A stretch of 64,000 nucleotides of DNA, from assembly GCA_965367215.1 (NCBI GenBank), contig CBDUIJ010000001.1, positions 8,000-71,999 of the forward strand, read 5' to 3'. This DNA is from Granulosicoccus sp965367215. Lineage in GTDB: Bacteria; Pseudomonadota; Gammaproteobacteria; Granulosicoccales; Granulosicoccaceae. Within the stretch, counting starts at the first letter, position 1. The number at the start of each line of letters is the position of its first letter. The notes beneath the pieces were generated by a model that did no database searches, was not told the DNA's origin, and saw only the letters and a program-made list of their open reading frames with translations. Below, piece by piece: positions 58,926 to 64,000 of this stretch. Both the position numbers and the translations under genes were made by a program.

Positions 58926-60173
58926 ATGGCCATTACCAGCAACATGCGCATCAATAGTGAACGTCTGTGGGACTCACTCATGGAGATGGCGAAGATAGGG
59001 CCGGGTATTGCTGGAGGCAACAATCGCCAGACCCTGACCGATGAAGATGCCGAGGGTCGCCGGCTATTCACGCGTTGGTGCGAGGAAGCGGGCTTGAGCA
59101 TGGGCATCGACAAGATGGGCACCATGTTCGCGCGACGTGAAGGGACAGACCCGGATGCCTTGCCCGTGTATGTCGGCAGTCACCTGGATACTCAGCCCAC
59201 TGGCGGTAAGTACGACGGCGTCCTGGGAGTACTCGGCGGGCTGGAGATCATTCGCCAGCTCAACGACATGAACGTCAAGACGCGGCATCCGATTGTCGTT
59301 GTCAACTTTACCAATGAAGAGGGATCCCGATTTGCGCCGGCCATGGTGGCCAGTGGCGTGTTTGCCGGAATGCATACGCTCGACTGGGCTTATGACAGAA
59401 CGGATGCAGAAGGCAAACGTCTGGGTGATGAGCTGAAGCGAATCGGTTATGTGGGAGATGAGGAAGTGGGTGCCAGAAAGATGCACGCCTTCTTCGAGCT
59501 GCATATCGAACAAGGCCCCATCCTCGAGATCGAGAACAAGGACGTGGGTGTCGTGACCCATGGTCAGGGTCTGAAGTGGCTGGAAGTGACGCTGATCGGC
59601 AAGGAGAGTCATACCGGTTCGACCCCCATGCCCATGCGGGTCAATGCAGGTCTGGGAATGGCCCGAATGACGGAGCTTGTCAACGAGATCGCACTGAGCC
59701 ACGCCCCCTATGCGGTGGGTGCCATCGGGCAATGCGATGTCTATCCGAACTCACGCAACATCATCCCGGGCAAGACGGTATTCACGGTCGACTTCCGGCA
59801 CCCCGAGAAAGATGTCATCACCGATATGGAAACGCGTTTCCGTGCCGGTGCGTCGGCAATTGCCGACGGCATCGGACTGCAGATGTCCATCGAGGAGGTT
59901 GGCGGTTTCGATCCGGTCGCCTTTGACGAAGACTGTGTCACGGCCGTACGCAATGCGGCAGAACGTCTGGGCTACAGCCATCAGAACCTGGTGTCAGGCG
60001 CTGGCCATGATGCCTGCTGGATCAACCGCGTGGCACCCACTGCCATGGTGATGTGTCCCTGCGTTGGTGGGCTTTCGCACAATGAAGCCGAGGAAATATC
60101 CCCCGAATGGGCGGCTGCAGGCACCAATGTTCTTTTTCATGCGGTGGTCGAGACCGCCGGTATCGTTGACTGA
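58926..60173 (+). CDS. M20 family Zn-dependent amidase, probable beta-ureidopropionase
   Basis: A 415-residue protein of the HyuC/AmaB/PydC group. Metal-site blocks are YVGSHLDTQPTGGKYDGVLGVLGGLE near residue 85, VVNFTNEEGSRFAPAM, and FFELHIEQGPILE near 195. GKESHTGSTPMPMR belongs to the dimerisation and substrate domain, and GAGHDACWINRVAPTAMV closes the metal site. These enzymes hydrolyse N-carbamoyl amino acids. Between mmsA and dihydropyrimidinase the expected substrates are N-carbamoyl-beta-alanine and N-carbamoyl-beta-aminoisobutyrate, yielding the beta-amino acid, CO2 and ammonia. N-carbamoyl-L-amino acid hydrolase is the alternative. Confidence 0.9.
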   Translation: MAITSNMRINSERLWDSLMEMAKIGPGIAGGNNRQTLTDEDAEGRRLFTRWCEEAGLSMGIDKMGTMFARREGTDPDALPVYVGSHLDTQPTGGKYDGVLGVLGGLEIIRQLNDMNVKTRHPIVVVNFTNEEGSRFAPAMVASGVFAGMHTLDWAYDRTDAEGKRLGDELKRIGYVGDEEVGARKMHAFFELHIEQGPILEIENKDVGVVTHGQGLKWLEVTLIGKESHTGSTPMPMRVNAGLGMARMTELVNEIALSHAPYAVGAIGQCDVYPNSRNIIPGKTVFTVDFRHPEKDVITDMETRFRAGASAIADGIGLQMSIEEVGGFDPVAFDEDCVTAVRNAAERLGYSHQNLVSGAGHDACWINRVAPTAMVMCPCVGGLSHNEAEEISPEWAAAGTNVLFHAVVETAGIVD

Positions 60174-60252
60174 TCTACCCTGATTGCATGACCGGTGCTC
60201 AGAGCGCCAGATTGAAAATCGTCGAAAAACATCACAGGAGCCGCAAGAGAAC

Positions 60253-61707
60253 ATGAGCAAGGTGATCAAGGGAGGCACGGTTGTCACTGCCGACCGGAGC
60301 TACAAGGCCGATGTCAGGATTGAGAAGGGCGTCATCACAGAGATAGGCGACAATCTCTCCGGCGACGAAACACTCGACGCGACAGGTTGTTATGTCATGC
60401 CGGGTGGTATCGATCCGCATACTCATCTGGAAATGCCGTTCATGGGCACCTATTCCACCGACGATTTCGAATCCGGTACGCGGGCCGCCTTGTCCGGCGG
60501 TACCACCATGGTGGTGGATTTCTGTCTGCCGGCTCCGGGCCAGTCGCTGCTCGAAGCGCGGCAGATGTGGGACAACAAGACGGTCAAGGCATCGTGTGAC
60601 TTCTCCTTCCACATGGCCATCACCTGGTGGGACAAGCAGGTCTTCGAGGAAATGGAGAAGGTCGTCGACAGTGGCATCAATACCTTCAAGCATTTCATGG
60701 CCTACAAGGGTGCCCTGATGGTCAATGACGAGGAGATGTACTCCTCCTTCAAGCGTTGTTCCGCACTGGGCGCAATGCCGCTGGTGCATGCCGAAAATGG
60801 CGATGTCGTGGCGCAGTTGCAAGCCAGCCTCATGGCGGAAGGCAACAGCGGTCCCGAGGCTCACGCCTATTCCCGACCGCCTCAGGTCGAGGGCGAAGCG
60901 GTGAATCGGGCGGTGATGATTGCCGACATGGCCGGGGTGCCCTTGTATGTCGTGCATGTGTCCTGTGAAGAGGCACATGAGGCTATCCGACGTGCTCGTC
61001 AGCTGGGCAAACGCGTCTATGGCGAACCGCTGGTGCAGCATCTGACGCTGGATGAATCCGAATATGCCAACCCGGACTGGGACCATGCCGCCCGGCGCGT
61101 CATGTCACCGCCGTTCCGCAGCTCGGTCCATCAGGATTCCTTGTGGGCTGGTCTGGCTGCGGGGAGTCTGCAGGTCGTTGCTACCGATCATTGCGCCTTC
61201 ACCACCGACCAGAAACGCATGGGCCTGGGAGACTTCACCCAGATACCCAACGGCACCGGCGGACTGGAAGATCGACTGCCGGTACTCTGGTCGCGAGGGG
61301 TGAACACCGGTCGCCTGACCATGAACGAATTCGTGGCAGTGACCTCCACCAATATTGCCAAGATTCTCAATATGTACCCGAAGAAGGGTGCCATTGTCGA
61401 AGGCGCGGATGCCGACATCATTGTCTGGGATCCCGAGCGAACGAAAACCATCAGCGCCGCGACTCAGCAATCGGCCATCGATTACAACGTGTTCGAGGGC
61501 TTCGAGCTGAAAGGGTTACCACGTTTCACCTTGACGCGTGGCCAGTGTGTGGTGACCGAAGACAAGATCGAGACCCAGGAAGGGCATGGCAAGTTCGTCG
61601 CGCGAGACGCCTATCCGGCGGTCAACCGTGCCTTGTCACAGTGGAAGGAACTGACTGCGCCACATCCGGTGCAGCGCGATCCGTCGAAGATGCCAGCCGG
61701 TGTCTGA
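60253..61707 (+). CDS. hydA: Dihydropyrimidinase
   Basis: The 484-residue amidohydrolase starts at the ATG at 60253 (MSKVIKGGTVVTADRSYKADV), with GGAG thirteen bases before it. It has the binuclear zinc ligands in GGIDPHTHLEMPF, the carboxylated Lys in NTFKHFMAYKG near residue 152, HAENGD, VVHVSCEEAHEAI and ATDHCAFT. It opens dihydrouracil and dihydrothymine to the N-carbamoyl beta-amino acids. It follows the M20 hydrolase by 79 bases, giving substrate and product enzymes side by side. Confidence 0.95.
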   Translation: MSKVIKGGTVVTADRSYKADVRIEKGVITEIGDNLSGDETLDATGCYVMPGGIDPHTHLEMPFMGTYSTDDFESGTRAALSGGTTMVVDFCLPAPGQSLLEARQMWDNKTVKASCDFSFHMAITWWDKQVFEEMEKVVDSGINTFKHFMAYKGALMVNDEEMYSSFKRCSALGAMPLVHAENGDVVAQLQASLMAEGNSGPEAHAYSRPPQVEGEAVNRAVMIADMAGVPLYVVHVSCEEAHEAIRRARQLGKRVYGEPLVQHLTLDESEYANPDWDHAARRVMSPPFRSSVHQDSLWAGLAAGSLQVVATDHCAFTTDQKRMGLGDFTQIPNGTGGLEDRLPVLWSRGVNTGRLTMNEFVAVTSTNIAKILNMYPKKGAIVEGADADIIVWDPERTKTISAATQQSAIDYNVFEGFELKGLPRFTLTRGQCVVTEDKIETQEGHGKFVARDAYPAVNRALSQWKELTAPHPVQRDPSKMPAGV

Positions 61708-61734
61708 TGCGTGCTGCGGCCGGAATCAGCCACT

Positions 61735-62529
61735 ATGAATGATGCTTCGAAGGTCATCGAGGTCAACGGATTATCGTTGACCTTTCCCACCAGCGATGGC
61801 GATGTCCAGGCCTTGCAGGATATCGACCTGACCATCAACCGGGGAGATTTCGTCTCTTTCATCGGGCCCTCGGGTTGTGGCAAGACAACGCTGCTGCGTG
61901 TCATCGCCGATCTGGAGCAGGCCACCGCCGGCTCCATCGAGGTGAACGGCATGACGCCGGAGGAGGCGCGTCTGGCCAGAGCCTATGGCTATGTGTTTCA
62001 GGCAGCCTCGCTGTATCCCTGGCGTACCATTGCCAGCAATGTCGCGCTGCCGCTGGAGATCATGGGTCTCAAGGGTGACGAGATTCGTTCCCGGGTCGAG
62101 AGAAATCTGGCGCTGGTGGACCTGGCAGGGTTCGGCAAGAAATATCCCTGGCAACTGTCAGGCGGCATGCAGCAACGTGCCTCCATTGCACGGGCGCTGG
62201 CGGTCGAGCCGGATCTGTTGCTGATGGATGAGCCCTTCGGTGCGCTGGATGAAATCGTGCGGGACCATCTCAACGAACAGCTGTTGAAGCTCTGGGCCAA
62301 GACCAACAAGACGGTGGTCTTCGTGACGCACTCGATTCCCGAAGCAGTCTTTCTGTCCAGTCGCATCGTGGTCATGTCACCGCGGCCGGGACGCATACAC
62401 GAAGTCATCGAAAGCGATCTGCCACCGGAGCGGGATCTGTCGATTCGCGAAACCCAGTCATTCCTGCATCTGGCCAACCGGGTGCGTGATGGACTGCGGG
62501 CCGGTCACAGCTATGACGAGGTCTCCTGA
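61735..62529 (+). CDS. ABC transporter ATP-binding protein (SsuB/TauB/ThiZ-like)
   Basis: A 264-residue ATPase with Walker A FIGPSGCGKTTLLRVIADLE, signature LSGGMQQRASIARALAVEPDLLLMDEPFGALDE (signature plus Walker B) and the switch His in VFVTHSIPEAVFLSSRIVVMSPRPGRI. The ending PRPGRIHEVIESDLP is typical of nitrate/sulfonate/taurine-type importers, a class also used for pyrimidine precursors. It is 27 bases after hydA, and the permease ATG follows one base after its stop. Uptake of pyrimidines, hydantoins or dihydropyrimidines is inferred. The substrate-binding protein is not in view. Confidence 0.92.
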   Translation: MNDASKVIEVNGLSLTFPTSDGDVQALQDIDLTINRGDFVSFIGPSGCGKTTLLRVIADLEQATAGSIEVNGMTPEEARLARAYGYVFQAASLYPWRTIASNVALPLEIMGLKGDEIRSRVERNLALVDLAGFGKKYPWQLSGGMQQRASIARALAVEPDLLLMDEPFGALDEIVRDHLNEQLLKLWAKTNKTVVFVTHSIPEAVFLSSRIVVMSPRPGRIHEVIESDLPPERDLSIRETQSFLHLANRVRDGLRAGHSYDEVS

Positions 62530-62530
62530 C

Positions 62531-63412
62531 ATGGTCTCTCGCCATGTGAGTGCGATGATGCCGGTAGCCGTTGTGACGCTGGCCATCATCGTGCTGTGGT
62601 ACGTCGGCGCGGCGATGCTGAACCTGGCCTGGGAAAAGAGTGTTGCCGAGCGCAACGACACCCCGGTCTCCACGATTCAGATGCTGCGCAACACCATGCA
62701 CCAGGAGCGTCCGGTATTACCCTCACCGCATCAGGTGGTGCAGGAAATCATCGACACTACCATCAAGAAGAAAATCACCTCGAAGCGTTCATTGATCTAT
62801 CACGCCGGCATCACCCTGTCATCCTCCATGCTCGGTTTCGCCATGGGAACTCTGTTGGGTATCGTGCTGGCCGTCATCATTGTCTATAACGATGCGCTGA
62901 ACAAGAGCCTCTTGCCCTGGATCATTGCCTCGCAGACCATCCCGATTCTGGCCATAGCACCAATGATCATCGTGGTGCTGAATGCCGTTGGTATACAGGG
63001 GCTGCTACCCAAGGCCTTCATCTCGATGTACCTGAGTTTCTTTCCGGTTGCCGTGGGCATGGTCAAGGGCCTGAACTCGCCCAGCAGCAGCTATCTGGAC
63101 TTGATGAGAACCTACAATGCATCCGGCTGGCAGACCTTCATCAAGTTGCGACTGCCAACATCCTTGCCGTTTCTGTTTACCAGCATGAAGGTAGCTGTCG
63201 CCATTTCCGTGGTGGGTGCCATCGTCGCCGAGTTGCCAACGGGCGCCGTTGCCGGGCTGGGAGCGCGGTTGCTGGCAGGGTCCTATTACGGACAAACCGT
63301 GCAGATATGGTCGGCACTGGTAGTGGCCTCGGTACTGGCCGCCTTGCTGGTAGTGGTCGTGGGTTTGCTGGGCGACTGGGTCAACCGTCGCATGGGGTTG
63401 GTCCGTGGCTGA
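62531..63412 (+). CDS. ABC transporter permease
   Basis: The 293-residue permease starts at ATG 62531 with a TM helix (MPVAVVTLAIIVLWYVGAAML), a periplasmic stretch, and the BPD-type core: GITLSSSMLGFAMGTLLGIVLAVIIV, PILAIAPMIIVVLNAVG, FFPVAVGMVKGLNSPSSSYLDLMRTYNASGWQTFIKLRLPTSLPFLFTSMKVA (the EAA-like coupling loop) and two final helices. TauC/SsuC-like. The next permease gene overlaps its 3' end by eight bases. Confidence 0.92.
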   Translation: MVSRHVSAMMPVAVVTLAIIVLWYVGAAMLNLAWEKSVAERNDTPVSTIQMLRNTMHQERPVLPSPHQVVQEIIDTTIKKKITSKRSLIYHAGITLSSSMLGFAMGTLLGIVLAVIIVYNDALNKSLLPWIIASQTIPILAIAPMIIVVLNAVGIQGLLPKAFISMYLSFFPVAVGMVKGLNSPSSSYLDLMRTYNASGWQTFIKLRLPTSLPFLFTSMKVAVAISVVGAIVAELPTGAVAGLGARLLAGSYYGQTVQIWSALVVASVLAALLVVVVGLLGDWVNRRMGLVRG

Positions 63413-64000
63413 GTCGGTGAATCTTCATACCATCACGGGGCAGCTTCCTTCGCTCAAGCCCTATCGTTACCGGGTCATGGAGCGCATCCTGTTCACCGGA
63501 GCGAGTATCTTTGCCGTGCTCGGTGTGCTGTTGCAAGGGCCATGGCAAACCGGTATCGCGATGCTGGCCGTGGCTCTCATCGCCTTCCTGCAATTGAAGC
63601 GCTCGCGTCTGCTGGCAGCCTTTGCGACCGGCGGCATGGCACTGGTTGCGGCCAACAGTCTCATTGGTCTGGTCGATGAACCCGGGGCCGTCAACGCCGG
63701 CTTCTGGTGTCTGGTGGTGGCCGCCTGGCTGCTGGCCTGGGGCAGTGTGGAGCAGTTGTCCGCCATTCGCACCCTGTCGAAAATCTATCGCACGGTGCTC
63801 GGTGTTGTCATTCCGTTACTGTTCGGGCTGTGGCTGCTGATCCTGTGGGAGCTTCTGACTCGTGGTCTGGATGTGCCGCAAGTGCTGTTGCCGGCACCGA
63901 GTCAGATCGGTGAGCGTTTCATGAGCTCCGGCAGCATCCTGTGGGCAGACTTCAAGCAGACCTTTCTCAGGGCTGTGCTGATCGGCTATGCCATCGGTTG
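63405..64000 (+). CDS. Second ABC transporter permease, truncated by window end
   Basis: The frame opens with GTG at 63405, inside the previous gene, and runs to the end of the window without a stop (198 residues visible). It has an unusual N-terminal part with about four extra hydrophobic helices (ILFTGASIFAVLGVLL, GIAMLAVALIAFLQL, LLAAFATGGMALVAA, GFWCLVVAAWLLAWG). The usual permease start then follows with TVLGVVIPLLFGLWLLILWELL and PQVLLPAPSQIGERFMSS. Two different permeases suggest a heterodimeric importer. Confidence 0.85.
   Translation, partial: MAESVNLHTITGQLPSLKPYRYRVMERILFTGASIFAVLGVLLQGPWQTGIAMLAVALIAFLQLKRSRLLAAFATGGMALVAANSLIGLVDEPGAVNAGFWCLVVAAWLLAWGSVEQLSAIRTLSKIYRTVLGVVIPLLFGLWLLILWELLTRGLDVPQVLLPAPSQIGERFMSSGSILWADFKQTFLRAVLIGYAIG

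Overview
The window reads as ordinary chromosome of a Gammaproteobacterium, probably aquatic or marine and heterotrophic. Support for this comes from the trpEGDC cluster with a leader peptide, crp next to a divergent yhfA-type OsmC gene, rplM-rpsI, a FusA2-type EF-G, TmcA, and an ECF11 RpoE-ChrR pair. Genes are dense, with strong GC preference at third codon positions. I see no rRNA, tRNA, CRISPR array, prophage or complete insertion sequence. The genus cannot be fixed from the sequence alone.

Region by region: (1) 1-6.8 kb holds surface polysaccharide genes: a partial GT2 glycosyltransferase on the minus strand, a GT14 (Core-2/I-branching) enzyme, and KpsC and KpsS, the two enzymes that build the poly-Kdo linker of lipid-anchored capsules. 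(2) 7.1-10.4 kb holds a GspE/PilB-like protein whose ATPase motifs are lost, a small Cys-rich lipoprotein and class I fumarase. (3) 10.5-14.8 kb is the trp operon with a trpL leader peptide containing Trp-Arg-Trp, then trpE, trpG, trpD, trpC and a terminator. (4) 14.9-17.7 kb holds crp/vfr, a divergent OsmC-type gene, and rplM-rpsI. (5) 17.8-25 kb holds a 1297-residue FAD/Fe-S D-lactate-dehydrogenase-type fusion, a dGTPase, a RAYT-like transposase and a Nudix hydrolase. (6) 25-30.2 kb holds a sarcosine/dimethylglycine-dehydrogenase-like flavoprotein and rfbC-rfbD-rfbB (dTDP-rhamnose, without rfbA). (7) 30.2-35.1 kb holds rpoE-chrR opposite a flavin oxidoreductase, a DUF1365 protein and a Cfa-like methyltransferase, a set matching the furan-fatty-acid (UfaD/UfaO/UfaM) group. 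(8) 35-40.4 kb holds tmcA, a long AT-richer gap with promoter and small-RNA signals, a repeat-rich fasciclin lipoprotein and an M14 carboxypeptidase. (9) 40.5-46 kb is a minus-strand run of AMP nucleosidase, an MFS permease, two overlapping ATP-grasp enzymes and a membrane-anchored retropepsin-like protease. (10) 46-53 kb holds EF-G, a LacI-type sensor fused to a LuxR-type HTH, CobS and CobT of cobaltochelatase, and an HD hydrolase. (11) 53-64 kb is a reductive pyrimidine degradation locus: preT-preA, a RutR-type regulator, mmsA, a beta-ureidopropionase-like hydrolase, dihydropyrimidinase, and an ABC transporter running off the right end.

The clearest working system is the pyrimidine locus. 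PreTA reduces uracil or thymine, dihydropyrimidinase opens the ring, the M20 hydrolase releases beta-alanine or beta-aminoisobutyrate, and MmsA oxidises the semialdehydes made from them. A perfect match to the RutR box lies between rutR and mmsA, and a weaker copy lies ahead of preT. The best candidates for undescribed biology are the MFS plus double ATP-grasp cluster, the LacI/LuxR hybrid regulator, the nucleotide-binding-dead GspE-like protein, and the RpoE-ChrR furan-lipid module.
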